A DNA stretch of 10,108 nucleotides from Desulfobacterales bacterium (lineage in GTDB: Bacteria > Desulfobacterota > Desulfobacteria > Desulfobacterales > Desulfobacteraceae): positions 1 through 10,108 of the forward strand of contig JAKSBO010000288.1 of the NCBI GenBank assembly GCA_022361095.1. The letters run 5' to 3'. The position numbers and the translations under genes were made by a program. Shown piece after piece: positions 1-7,066 of the stretch (within the stretch, counting starts at the first letter, position 1; each line of letters starts with the position of its first letter). The notes beneath the pieces were generated by a model that searched no databases, was not told where the DNA came from, and saw nothing but the letters and a program-made list of their open reading frames with translations.

Positions 1-245
1 AAGGCCGGCCGGTTGTCCACAAGAAGATTTTTATTGCGATCATAGATCAGTCCTCTGTAAGATTTTATGCTTTTGAGCCGGACACAATTGGTCATGGACA
101 ACCGCCGGTACTCCTCACCACGGATCATCTGAAGATAAACCAGTCTTAAAAAAAGAACGCCAAAAATAAAAACAAGGCACAAACCGGCCCCGATATATCG
201 ATGCTTGATCCATTCTCTGTCTGAATTTTCCTTAATTGACCCCAC
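1..245 (-). CDS. mrdA: Penicillin-binding protein 2, N-terminal part (truncated by window edge)
   Basis: This is the start of PBP2, the elongasome DD-transpeptidase that cross-links peptidoglycan during side-wall growth. About 81 codons are present. A short polar N-terminus (GSIKENSDREWIKHRYIG) precedes one hydrophobic anchor at about residues 18-36 (GAGLCLVFIFGVLFLRLVYL). Then come QMIRGEEYRRLS and SYRGLIYDRNKNLL, which match the conserved 'RG.I.DRNG' start of the PBP dimerisation domain. The catalytic domain lies outside the window. I chose the GTG at 245-243: it is one base after the mreD stop, has a strong AGGGGG about six bases upstream, and the nearby ATG at 247 is in a frame that soon stops. 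It is the last visible gene of the mreBCD-mrdA operon. Family identity rests on the N-terminus plus the operon position; the other option would be a different class B PBP, which is unlikely here. Confidence 0.88.
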   Translation of the reverse strand, partial: MGSIKENSDREWIKHRYIGAGLCLVFIFGVLFLRLVYLQMIRGEEYRRLSMTNCVRLKSIKSYRGLIYDRNKNLLVDNRPA

Positions 246-246
246 A

Positions 247-780
247 TTACCCCCTGTATTTACGAACCATGTGCCGGCGGGTTTGTTCTACGGCATATAA
301 AAAGTTCTGGTGTATGATTTTAGTAAACCAGATGCCGAAAGGGATACCTACGGCAGCCCAGATAATCTGGCCAATGCAAAGGCGGTAATCCGTAGTCGTG
401 ATCGCCTTATGGCCCTGGAGCAGAAAAACACTGAACATAACCAGCCCCTGGTAAATGCAGACGGATGCAAGACTGACAATAAATATAAAGACGGCGCTGT
501 GTTGGAAAACCAGACGGCGCAGAAAAAAAACAATCAGATAAATACACAGATATGCGGTGGTATGGAGAAAAAACGGGGCATTAGACAGACTGTCCATAAC
601 ACTGCCCAGAATCACTATCCAGAAAGGCACTCCGTAATGTGGGTAAAAAAGACTTAGGTAGAGCACATTGATGATCATCAGATCAAAACAATAGGAAAAC
701 CAGGAAAAATTCGGAACAACAACGGTTTGGGTGATAACCAGGATCAGATTGGAAAAGAAAAAAAATATGAAATTTACCAT
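247..780 (-). CDS. mreD: Rod shape-determining protein MreD
   Basis: MreD is the small integral inner-membrane protein of the Rod complex and works with MreC, PBP2 and RodA. The 177-residue product is very hydrophobic, with about five membrane segments (near residues 3-23, 30-48, 52-66, 75-110 and 135-155). It carries the short conserved loop GSVMDSLSNAPFFLH (about 59-73), which resembles the MreD 'G...D.L.....G' loop. The C-terminus is basic (TRRHMVRKYRG), as expected for a cytoplasmic tail. The length is typical of the family. It starts 18 nt after the mreC stop with only a distant GGCGGG as ribosome site, and ends one base before the mrdA GTG, so translation of the two is probably coupled. 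MreD sequences diverge widely, so the call relies mainly on topology and strict operon position. Confidence 0.87.
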   Translation of the reverse strand: MVNFIFFFFSNLILVITQTVVVPNFSWFSYCFDLMIINVLYLSLFYPHYGVPFWIVILGSVMDSLSNAPFFLHTTAYLCIYLIVFFLRRLVFQHSAVFIFIVSLASVCIYQGLVMFSVFLLQGHKAITTTDYRLCIGQIIWAAVGIPFGIWFTKIIHQNFLYAVEQTRRHMVRKYRG

Positions 781-798
781 AGCGGCAACACCCGCCTG

Positions 799-1611
799 TC
801 AATCAGCATTCTTATATATCAGCACTTCTTCAAGCCTGTCAAAGTCCACAGCGGTTTTTATGGTGATATCCTGAAACAGCTGGGAATGGTTTTTTTGAAC
901 ATCAAGTACCGCTCCGATTCTCAATCCCTTTGGGAACACCTGGTCCAGTCCTGAGGAGATGATGACCTGTCCCGGCCGGACCTCATCTTTTCTTAGCGTA
1001 TATACAAAGGAACAGGTGTCTTGATTGTTGCCCTTAACCATGCCGCGGACCCGGGTTTCCTGAATCAATGCATCCACAGACGAATTGCGGTCGGTAATCA
1101 GCAGTACCCGGGAAAAACTGCCGGACACCTTTATGATCTGGCCCACGATCCCCTCGGATACCAGTACAGGCAACCCTTTAACCAGCCCGTCTTTTTCACC
1201 CTTATCAATCATGATGCTTTTAAACCAGGGAGACGGATCCCGGGCAATGACTTGGGCGGCCACATAGGCTGCGGGCACCGAACTTTGAAAATTAACAAAT
1301 TTTTTTAACCGGGCATTTTCAAGTTCAAGCTCTTTACACCTGTTAGCCGTATACCGTGCCGATAATAACTGCCGTCTCAACACCTGGTTTTCTTCTACGG
1401 CCAGCACACATGAAAAGTAGGTCTGCCATACCGATTCAGTAAAACCGATAATACGGGAGGCCACAAACTGAAAAGGCGATGTAAGCGTGATGGACAACCT
1501 TTCCACACCACTGGCCGGTAGCGTATCCCGGCTTGACATGGTGATTACGGTAAGTGCCACCGCAATAAAAAAGCCCACACCCACAATCATCATGATCCGC
1601 CTGGAAAACAT
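799..1611 (-). CDS. mreC: Rod shape-determining protein MreC
   Basis: MreC is the bitopic periplasmic scaffold that activates PBP2-RodA in the elongasome. The 270-residue product has a basic N-terminus (FSRR), one membrane anchor at about residues 8-26, a coiled coil around residues 68-108 (EENQVLRRQLL...LELENARLKKF), and the two-lobed beta domain. Family motifs are visible: VIARDPSPWFKSIMIDKG (121-138), GLPVLVSEGIVGQI (146-159), NSSVDALIQETRVRGMVKG (176-194) and VFPKGLRIGAV (226-236). It begins 5 nt after the mreB stop. The ATG at 1611 has no clear ribosome site, whereas AGGCGG lies 3 and 6 nt before the two in-frame ATGs at 1593 and 1590. The true start may therefore be residue 7 or 8, which would remove the FSRR segment. 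The longer form is kept because a positive cytoplasmic tail is usual. Confidence 0.94.
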   Translation of the reverse strand: MFSRRIMMIVGVGFFIAVALTVITMSSRDTLPASGVERLSITLTSPFQFVASRIIGFTESVWQTYFSCVLAVEENQVLRRQLLSARYTANRCKELELENARLKKFVNFQSSVPAAYVAAQVIARDPSPWFKSIMIDKGEKDGLVKGLPVLVSEGIVGQIIKVSGSFSRVLLITDRNSSVDALIQETRVRGMVKGNNQDTCSFVYTLRKDEVRPGQVIISSGLDQVFPKGLRIGAVLDVQKNHSQLFQDITIKTAVDFDRLEEVLIYKNAD

Positions 1612-1616
1612 TATTG

Positions 1617-2696
<1,080 letters not shown>

Positions 2697-2699
2697 CTA

Positions 2700-2727
2700 T
2701 TAATAGATGATGAAAAAATACTGCTAA
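2700..2727 (-). promoter_or_regulatory. Possible sigma-70 promoter for mreBCD-mrdA
   Basis: On the minus strand TTAGCA (plus positions 2722-2727) and TATTAA (2700-2705) are separated by 16 bases, each matching four of six consensus positions. AT-rich DNA lies upstream. A start site near 2693 would give a leader of about 30 nt before the mreB ATG. This sits in the 113-nt gap after the serine hydrolase gene, where no GC-rich terminator is visible, so readthrough from ldcA is also possible. Pattern match only. Confidence 0.3.
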
Positions 2728-2776
2728 AAAATAATTGCTAACAAACTTAAGTTTTTTTTACAAGAATAAAAGTGCT

Positions 2777-3895
2777 TCATACCTGCATATTTCCTCTATA
2801 TGCAGATGCAATCAAATCATGAATCCTTGGCCTAAATTTCCTTATAGCAACATTTTTCCGGCTCGGATGTACCCGGTTTGTCAAAAGTATCGCGATCAAG
2901 CCGTTATCAGGATCTATCCAGAAGGATGTGCCGGTGAAGCCTAAATGTCCGATAGATCGTTTCGAAAAAAAAAGACCGGACGATGCATTTTCTTCACTTG
3001 GAGAATCAAAACCCGCCGGACGAATCATCCCATTATTTGTATCCGCAAATGATCGAATGACACAAGAATCTATTACGCCGGCCTCTCTATCTTCAAGGGC
3101 ACGCAAAATTTGACAGCCCAGAAGATGGACCCCGGCAGCAGTACCAAACAGGCCTGCATGCCCTTCAACACCGCCCGCTGCCCAGGCATTTTCATCTTCC
3201 ACCTCTCCAAGTATCATTTTTTCGCGCCAGGGGCAATGGGAGGTCGCTGCAAAAACAAAAGATGCCTCTTTTTTCACAGGTTGTGTGACATCAGAACAAA
3301 GCGGTTTAAAAAACAAATCGTGGATACCTAACGGCACAAAAAACCTGTCACGAACCAATATATCCATCCGGGAACCCGATATATTCTCCACCACCCAGGC
3401 CAGAAGAATATACCCCAGATCGCTGTAAATTTCCTTTACTCCGGGCGTACAAATCAGGGGCTGGGCCAGCACCAGTTGCCGCAGATGCGCCCTTGCCGCG
3501 ATACCGGGGACAGGGGCCTTAAGCGATTTAAAATAGGGGTGGTGGGCAGGCAAACCAGACCTGTGGCGCAACAACATATCAATGGTGATCTTGGCTTTAT
3601 CTGTTCCCCAGGCATCCGGCAGGACATCCTTTAGATACGTATTCTGGGATAACAGCCCGGATGAAATCAAATCCGCCGCAGCCAGCGCTGTGGCCAGGGG
3701 CTTGGTTAGAGAGGCCAGATCAAACACCGTATTCAATGTAACAGGCACCCCGGATCTTAAATCCGTTACACCAAAGGCTTTATGATAAAGGACTTGATTT
3801 CTGCCCGCCCACAGCAATACCGCACCCGGGAATACACCATCTGCCACAGCACCGGCCATAGCATTATCAATATTTTGAAACGCCTTGGCGTTCAT
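2777..3895 (-). CDS. Serine hydrolase, beta-lactamase / PBP4*-like family
   Basis: This 372-residue protein has the serine beta-lactamase/DD-peptidase/esterase fold. The nucleophile motif is S62-L-T-K65. The second motif is Y157-S-D159, with Asp where YxN is classical, a variant common in this broad family. H317-L-G319 followed by FTGTSFWIDP takes the place of KTG. Other family marks are LLRHRSGLP (108-116), DLGYILLAWVVE (159-170) and ILLTNRVHP (336-344). I chose the ATG at 3895 because it overlaps the ldcA stop as ATGA; the in-frame ATG at 3913 has no ribosome site and would add six residues. No signal peptide or lipobox is seen, so the protein is probably cytoplasmic unless exported otherwise. 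Coupling to ldcA suggests action on muropeptides or related amides, but the substrate could equally be an ester. Substrate unknown; family membership is secure. Confidence 0.88.
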   Translation of the reverse strand: MNAKAFQNIDNAMAGAVADGVFPGAVLLWAGRNQVLYHKAFGVTDLRSGVPVTLNTVFDLASLTKPLATALAAADLISSGLLSQNTYLKDVLPDAWGTDKAKITIDMLLRHRSGLPAHHPYFKSLKAPVPGIAARAHLRQLVLAQPLICTPGVKEIYSDLGYILLAWVVENISGSRMDILVRDRFFVPLGIHDLFFKPLCSDVTQPVKKEASFVFAATSHCPWREKMILGEVEDENAWAAGGVEGHAGLFGTAAGVHLLGCQILRALEDREAGVIDSCVIRSFADTNNGMIRPAGFDSPSEENASSGLFFSKRSIGHLGFTGTSFWIDPDNGLIAILLTNRVHPSRKNVAIRKFRPRIHDLIASAYRGNMQV

Positions 3896-4809
3896 TGTGC
3901 GGCAATACCCCATTCAAGGCAGGCATGGTCGGCATCCAGAACGGTGTCGATCCCCATGGGAAGAGACAGATTCTCCGCTCCGTGACCAACCCCTATACCC
4001 ATGCAGATTGGAATGTTCGATTCAGAAAACACCTCTTTAATAATCAGGGGGATATAAGCGTCATTGTCGCAGTTTTCAAACGACCCGGTCAGGACACCCT
4101 TGATGCCGTCAAGCACACCTGCCATTTTCATCTGGGTCAGCATCCTGTCAATTTTATATGCCGGTTCACCCACATCCTCTATAAAGAGGATACCACCCGC
4201 AAAATCAGGCTGATACGGGGTGCCGATCATATGAACCAAAGTAGCCAGGTTACCGCCCACAAGCCGGCCTGCGGCACGCCCCGGCACGATCACCTGATCA
4301 GAAGGCAAATCAATACGTGTGAAGCGGCCCGCCACGGTCTTTGAAAAACTGTCCAATGTCTTTTGGTCGGCCTGGGCAAGGGAAACCAGGTTCGGGCCAT
4401 GTATGGCACAGATCCCAGCGTTGCACACCAGGGCACTGATCAATGCGGTGGGATCTGAAAATCCGATAAACAATTTTGGATTTTCGGCAATGGCATCCCA
4501 GTCCAGCAAAGGCAAGAGACGCATGGCACCAAACCCGCCCCGGGCCGCAATGATGCCTTTGATCCCGGGGTCAGAAAACAACGAATTAAGCACGCCTGCC
4601 CGCTGGCGGTCTGTGCCGGCAAGATATCTATGACGGCCGGTTATGCCGCTGGGAATGTGCACTTCAAACCCCAAGGACTCAAGGCACTGAACCCCTTTTT
4701 GAAACGCCTGGGTATCAAATATAGACGATGGCGCAGCCACGCCAATAACATCTTTGGGTTTTAGACTGCAAAAAACGGGGCTGGCACCTGATTTCGTTAC
4801 CTGATTCAT
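3892..4809 (-). CDS. ldcA: LD-carboxypeptidase (murein tetrapeptide recycling)
   Basis: This is a peptidase family S66 enzyme, which removes the terminal D-Ala from cytoplasmic murein tetrapeptides (L,D-carboxypeptidase) during peptidoglycan recycling. The 305-residue length is typical. The Ser-Glu-His catalytic set can be placed: Ser118 in IGFSDPT (115-121), Glu211 in LFIEDVGEPAYKIDRML (208-224), and His276 in GIGVGHGAENLSLPMG (271-286). Further family marks are the N-terminal DVIGVAAPSS (20-29), AARGGFGAMRLLPLLD (88-103), IHGPN (136-140) and GGNL (185-188). There is no signal peptide, in keeping with cytoplasmic action. The start at 4809 has only a weak upstream GAG; no better in-frame start appears. 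It is the first gene of a two-gene unit with the serine hydrolase (4-nt overlap), placed directly before the mre operon. Substrate specificity is inferred from family; some S66 members act on microcin C-type peptides instead. Confidence 0.92.
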   Translation of the reverse strand: MNQVTKSGASPVFCSLKPKDVIGVAAPSSIFDTQAFQKGVQCLESLGFEVHIPSGITGRHRYLAGTDRQRAGVLNSLFSDPGIKGIIAARGGFGAMRLLPLLDWDAIAENPKLFIGFSDPTALISALVCNAGICAIHGPNLVSLAQADQKTLDSFSKTVAGRFTRIDLPSDQVIVPGRAAGRLVGGNLATLVHMIGTPYQPDFAGGILFIEDVGEPAYKIDRMLTQMKMAGVLDGIKGVLTGSFENCDNDAYIPLIIKEVFSESNIPICMGIGVGHGAENLSLPMGIDTVLDADHACLEWGIAAQ

Positions 4810-4947
4810 CTCTATTAAAATTGGGAAAGGCTAATTTTTGTTCAAAAAACAGGACGTATGGCAATCAATGTAATTCTGCCTGATACTCGGCTGCAGACAA
4901 TGATACATCAGCATATCGAAGGACTCAAGGAGATTCATGCATCTTGG

Positions 4948-4976
4948 TTGTATTGGCCTTTTTGTTTGCGTATAAT
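4948..4976 (+). promoter_or_regulatory. Probable sigma-70 promoter for the Nif11-like gene
   Basis: A perfect -10 TATAAT (4971-4976) is preceded, after 17 bases, by TTGTAT (4948-4953; only the TTG matches consensus). The predicted start near 4983 would give a leader of about 120 nt that contains the whole first copy of the 81-nt repeat. The -10 box and spacing are strong and the -35 box is weak, so an activator may be needed. Confidence 0.5.
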
Positions 4977-4993
4977 ATCTTCTGTTAGACAAA

Positions 4994-5074
4994 CGGCCAT
5001 GGACCGATCCGGCCGATCAGAGCCCGGGCTCAGCCCACAACGAAAGTTGAAAAATCTGCGTAAGTTACACATAC
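4994..5074 (+). repeat. 81-nt intergenic repeat, copy A (in the Nif11-like gene leader)
   Basis: This segment aligns without gaps to 6967-7047: a hand count gives 59 of 81 identical bases. The best-kept blocks are GCCATGGAC near the 5' end, CCGGCC, CAGCC followed by ACAACGAAA, and GTAAG followed by CACA at the 3' end. The copy ends 29 nt before the ATG at 5104. It can form a small CAAC-GAAA-GTTG hairpin (GNRA-type loop), and it contains the 12-nt palindrome GAGCCCGGGCTC. The 3' end is an imperfect inverted repeat whose merged form from both copies would be TGTGTAA-G-TTACACA. It could be a structured RNA leader or a small dispersed repeat. It is not a recognised Rfam family to my knowledge. 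Confidence 0.65.
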
Positions 5075-5103
5075 TTTTTTATAAAAAATTATGGGAGAAT
5101 CAG

Positions 5104-5373
5104 ATGACCATCCAAAACGCCCTTAACTTTATCCGGCAGGGACAGCATGACAATGATTTTAGAAACAAGCTGGTAAAAGCAGAGACCCGCCAGACACGCC
5201 AGGAAATTCTTAACCAAAATGATTTAACGTTCACCCCCGAAGAATTTGAAGAGGCATATTCCCTAACGCTTTTCAAATGCCAAGAACAGGAAGATGCCGA
5301 CGCCCTGATGGCATTCAGGATGTGGTGGATCATGCTTTGCCGAAGCCCTGACGCGGATGCGCCATCAACGTAA
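5104..5373 (+). CDS. Small Nif11-like domain protein
   Basis: This 89-residue protein has an N-terminal region resembling the Nif11 domain, found in nitrogen-fixation-associated small proteins and as the leader of some RiPP precursor peptides. The pattern is MTIQNALNFI, then charged residues with FRNKLVKAE (19-27), EILNQND (34-40), then LTFTPEEFEEA (41-51), where Phe-Thr-x-Glu-Glu-Phe is the typical closing helix. The tail (52-89) holds two Cys (59, 79), a hydrophobic stretch MAFRMWWIMLC (69-79) and an acidic, Pro-containing end. It has no Gly-Gly processing site, and no RiPP-modifying enzyme or peptidase-containing transporter is nearby. I chose the ATG at 5104 because GGGAG lies six bases upstream and it fits the domain's N-terminus. 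The frame stays open back to an ATG at 4858, but that part covers the promoter and repeat. Function unknown; could be a regulator or an orphan precursor. Confidence 0.72.
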   Translation: MTIQNALNFIRQGQHDNDFRNKLVKAETRQTRQEILNQNDLTFTPEEFEEAYSLTLFKCQEQEDADALMAFRMWWIMLCRSPDADAPST

Positions 5374-5431
5374 GGTCATGATCAGAATAAAATATGCCGA
5401 AGATACGCCGGATTTTAAGTCCCATCAAGGC

Positions 5432-5472
5432 ACGCCAACGGACAGATATTTAAAATATCTGTCCGTTGGCGT
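5432..5472. repeat. Perfect 41-nt inverted repeat
   Basis: The left arm ACGCCAACGGACAGATATT (5432-5450) is exactly matched by its reverse complement at 5454-5472, with TAA between; counting the next pair gives 20 bp around a single A. The arm is GC-rich at its base and AT-rich at its tip. No T-tract follows, so it is not a standard intrinsic terminator. The right arm can pair instead with an adjacent ACGCC (GGCGT-A-ACGCC, 5468-5478), and ACGCCGG occurs on both sides (5405-5411 and 5474-5480). It could stabilise the 3' end of the Nif11-like transcript, be a protein-binding operator, or be a small mobile-element remnant. Confidence 0.9.
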
Positions 5473-5541
5473 AACGCCGGGGTTGGCTTAAAAGACAAGT
5501 TAACGGGCGATTTAATTTTGATCATGGGCCTAAAACAACGC

Positions 5542-5567
5542 GGCATAAACATTGCCCTTTTTCTTTC
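5542..5567 (+). terminator. Weak terminator-like hairpin after the Nif11-like gene
   Basis: GGCA (5542-5545) can pair with TGCC (5553-5556) across a seven-base loop, and CTTTTTCTTTC follows. A wider GGGC/GCCC pairing (from about 5526) may add stability. The stem is short, so termination here is uncertain. It lies about 170 nt past the stop, with the perfect palindrome in between. Confidence 0.25.
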
Positions 5568-5652
5568 AATACCCCCTGGGGCGGGGTCAAGACCGGATTG
5601 ATGAAAAATGCGTCATTTCCATGTCATTAATTACAATTTTTGCACCATTGGC

Positions 5653-5680
5653 TTGACAATGCGGCAAATTTCACCATAAA
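5653..5680 (+). promoter_or_regulatory. Probable sigma-70 promoter for the Ada-like membrane protein
   Basis: A full-consensus -35 TTGACA (5653-5658) is followed after 16 bases by CATAAA (5675-5680, four of six). Transcription would start near 5687, about 70 nt before the ATG at 5757. A sigma-54 reading of the overlapping TGGC...TGC was considered, but its GG-GC spacing is one base short. Confidence 0.5.
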
Positions 5681-5756
5681 AAGGGTAGCGTGCGGCCTTG
5701 GGGGCTTAAATCCTTATCCTTATTAATGCTGATTAGACACTCTATGGAGCGGATGT

Positions 5757-6344
5757 ATGAAAAAATTTATCATCGGTGCGTTGGTACTACTCATTGGTGT
5801 ACCTGGTTTTGCGTTCAATTTTTCTAACTTTTTATTTTTTTTGGCAGGAATCATCCCTGCATTGATGATCCTTGGCGGTGCCATTGCAGTATATCTTGGC
5901 ATTGAGGAGCTCAAGCAGTCAGACAACAGCGCAGCAAATGTTGAACCAGAGATCGAACTTGGTGCGGCAAGATTAGAAAAAAGCGCTGAAAAGTCCAAAA
6001 AAGCAAGTGAACCGGTTACGGTCGAACCGGTACCGGAACCAATTGAACAACCGGAAGAAGCGGTTACAGACAATCAGGATGAGCAGCCGGAACCGGAGAC
6101 GAAGCAGCAAGAGTCCGCCCCCCCTTCGACGGAACCCCGGCAACCGGATGAATCCCCAGCGCCTGAAACTGAAGAACCAACGGCCCAAAGCGTTCAGTTT
6201 AAGGGAAATATTGAAACCCTGGTTTTCCACACAGTGGAGTGTAATTTTGCCAGCGGCAAAAACTGCAGCATGGATTTTGCCACAAAAGAAGAGGCTGAAA
6301 CCCAGGGATACAAGCCCTGTAAAATTTGCATGCCCGACACGTAA
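5757..6344 (+). CDS. Membrane-anchored protein with C-terminal Ada-like metal-binding domain
   Basis: The 195-residue product has three parts. Residues 3-20 and 25-48 form two hydrophobic helices, the first signal-like (MKKFIIGALVLLIGVPGFAF). Residues 52-145 form a low-complexity linker rich in Pro, Glu, Gln and Thr. Residues 148-193 resemble the small Ada-type zinc-binding fold: VFHTVEC (156-162), FATKEEAETQGYKPCKIC (174-191). The candidate ligands are Cys162, Cys188 and Cys191 with Cys170 or His158, and the 'EEA..GY.PC..C' ending is characteristic. Such domains are known in the Ada DNA-repair protein and as add-ons to nucleases or exported proteins; the linker suggests it is held away from the membrane. 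GGAG seven bases upstream supports the start. It has no operon partner: a 383-nt gap lies before it and a convergent gene after. Role unknown. Confidence 0.72.
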   Translation: MKKFIIGALVLLIGVPGFAFNFSNFLFFLAGIIPALMILGGAIAVYLGIEELKQSDNSAANVEPEIELGAARLEKSAEKSKKASEPVTVEPVPEPIEQPEEAVTDNQDEQPEPETKQQESAPPSTEPRQPDESPAPETEEPTAQSVQFKGNIETLVFHTVECNFASGKNCSMDFATKEEAETQGYKPCKICMPDT

Positions 6345-6495
6345 ACGCTTATTTTTATTTTAGCGATGGCAGCAAAAAGCCCACGGATTTTATAAGAAAA
6401 TCTGGATAAGCTACTTAGCTCTTTCATGCTTTGTTGTGGATTACACCCGGCAGTTGATATGTCAGGTCAGCCCGTGGCTGTTTTATTCATCAGAC

Positions 6496-6819
6496 TCAGG
6501 GCAGATAATCTTCCCGGACCGGTGAAAAAACCTCAATGGCAACGCTGTCTTCAAGAATTTCAGCACGATGCTCGACCCCGGACGCAATGCACCAAGAATC
6601 TCCGGGGCCGGCATTGCGGCACTCATCGCCGATAAAGAGATTAATGCGGCCGGAAACAAGATATCCGGTCTGCTCGTGGGGATGGCAGTGAGAGGGCAAT
6701 AAAGCGCCCTGGGCCATTTTAAACCGAGCCAGAAGCGTATTTTCTCCATACACCAAGGTTTTCATTTCAATGCCGTCCACGGGCATGGAATAACCATTCT
6801 CATCATGAATTGCAAACAT
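6496..6819 (-). CDS. Single-domain cupin protein
   Basis: This 107-residue protein is a small beta-barrel cupin. Motif 1 spans GALLPSHCHPHEQTGYLVSG (38-57), with His44, His46 and Glu49/Gln50 as candidate metal ligands. Motif 2 spans GPGDSWCIASGVEHRAEI (71-88), with His84. The 'HxHPHEQ' pattern resembles the KdgF-type group (uronate-ring opening), where a Gln joins three His, but that group also includes many proteins of unknown role, so I do not assign a reaction. The start has a very strong AAGGGGGG immediately upstream. It is a single gene, convergent with the Ada-like protein (151-nt gap) and divergent from the U32 gene. A sugar-acid enzyme or a small-molecule binding protein are both possible. 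Confidence 0.85.
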   Translation of the reverse strand: MFAIHDENGYSMPVDGIEMKTLVYGENTLLARFKMAQGALLPSHCHPHEQTGYLVSGRINLFIGDECRNAGPGDSWCIASGVEHRAEILEDSVAIEVFSPVREDYLP

Positions 6820-6908
6820 ATACCCCCCTTAATTATATTACCGTCATCTTTTGAAATGGATCTGTTAAATGTGAACCAGACCTGCTTTTACGGCAAAAAA
6901 ATGTTATT

Positions 6909-6936
6909 CTGACACTATTGCCCGAAATTGCAATAT
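6909..6936 (+). promoter_or_regulatory. Possible promoter for the U32 gene
   Basis: CTGACA (6909-6914, five of six) is followed after 16 bases by CAATAT (6931-6936, three of six). A start near 6943 would place the second copy of the 81-nt repeat within the leader. The -10 box is poor. An imperfect inverted repeat centred on CCCA-TACC-TGGG (about 6949-6960) follows and could be an operator. The rest of the 247-nt divergent region shows nothing further except the repeat. Confidence 0.25.
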
Positions 6937-6966
6937 GAAAAACGATTTACCCATACCTGGGAATAA

Positions 6967-7047
6967 CCGCCATGGACTGAGCCGGCCAATCGCCACTCAG
7001 ACCCAGCCTACAACGAAATTGGAAATATTTGTGTAAGCGGCACAGAC
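6967..7047 (+). repeat. 81-nt intergenic repeat, copy B (U32 gene leader)
   Basis: This is the partner of the element at 4994-5074, in the same orientation and ending 19 nt before the U32 ATG. In this copy CTGAG (6976-6980) can pair with CTCAG further on, and TGTGT with GCACA near the 3' end, so the likely hairpins differ in detail from copy A. Both copies keep GCCATGGAC, CCGGCC, ACAACGAAA and GTAAG. Read as protein in the corresponding frame it meets a TGA three codons in, so shared coding is unlikely. Confidence 0.65.
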
Positions 7048-7066
7048 ATTTCCCTAAAAAGAGCCT

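Larger units (their letters stand above)
5374..5756. other. 383-nt intergenic region with palindrome and promoter
   Basis: No convincing gene is seen here. The stretch holds a perfect 41-nt inverted repeat (5432-5472), a weak terminator-like hairpin (5542-5556 with a T-rich tail) and a good promoter (5653-5680). A 37-codon open frame from 5378 to 5491 runs through the palindrome but lacks properly spaced ribosome-site support. The interval may also contain regulatory DNA for the downstream membrane protein. Confidence 0.6.

Noticed and set aside
5378..5491. 37-codon open frame right after the Nif11-like stop, reading through the palindrome
   Set aside because: The AAGG before it is only two bases from the ATG, the product has no recognisable feature, and its second half is simply the translated inverted repeat.
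5652..5666. Sigma-54 type -24/-12 promoter (TGGC...TGC) before the Ada-like gene
   Set aside because: The GG-GC spacing is one base short of the required distance, and the same DNA holds a better TTGACA -35 box.
5973..6363. Long open frames on both strands within the Pro/Glu linker of the Ada-like protein (Arg/Phe-rich or Arg/Asn-rich products)
   Set aside because: They are shadows of the low-complexity linker; their composition is implausible and they have no ribosome site.
6386..6402. GATTTT...AAAATC hairpin between the convergent Ada-like and cupin genes
   Set aside because: The stem is only six AT-rich pairs without a T-tract; too weak to call a terminator.
6832..6837. TATAAT-like box just before the cupin gene on the minus strand
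   Set aside because: Transcription would start inside the ribosome site, a few bases from the ATG, and no -35 box is found at the proper distance.
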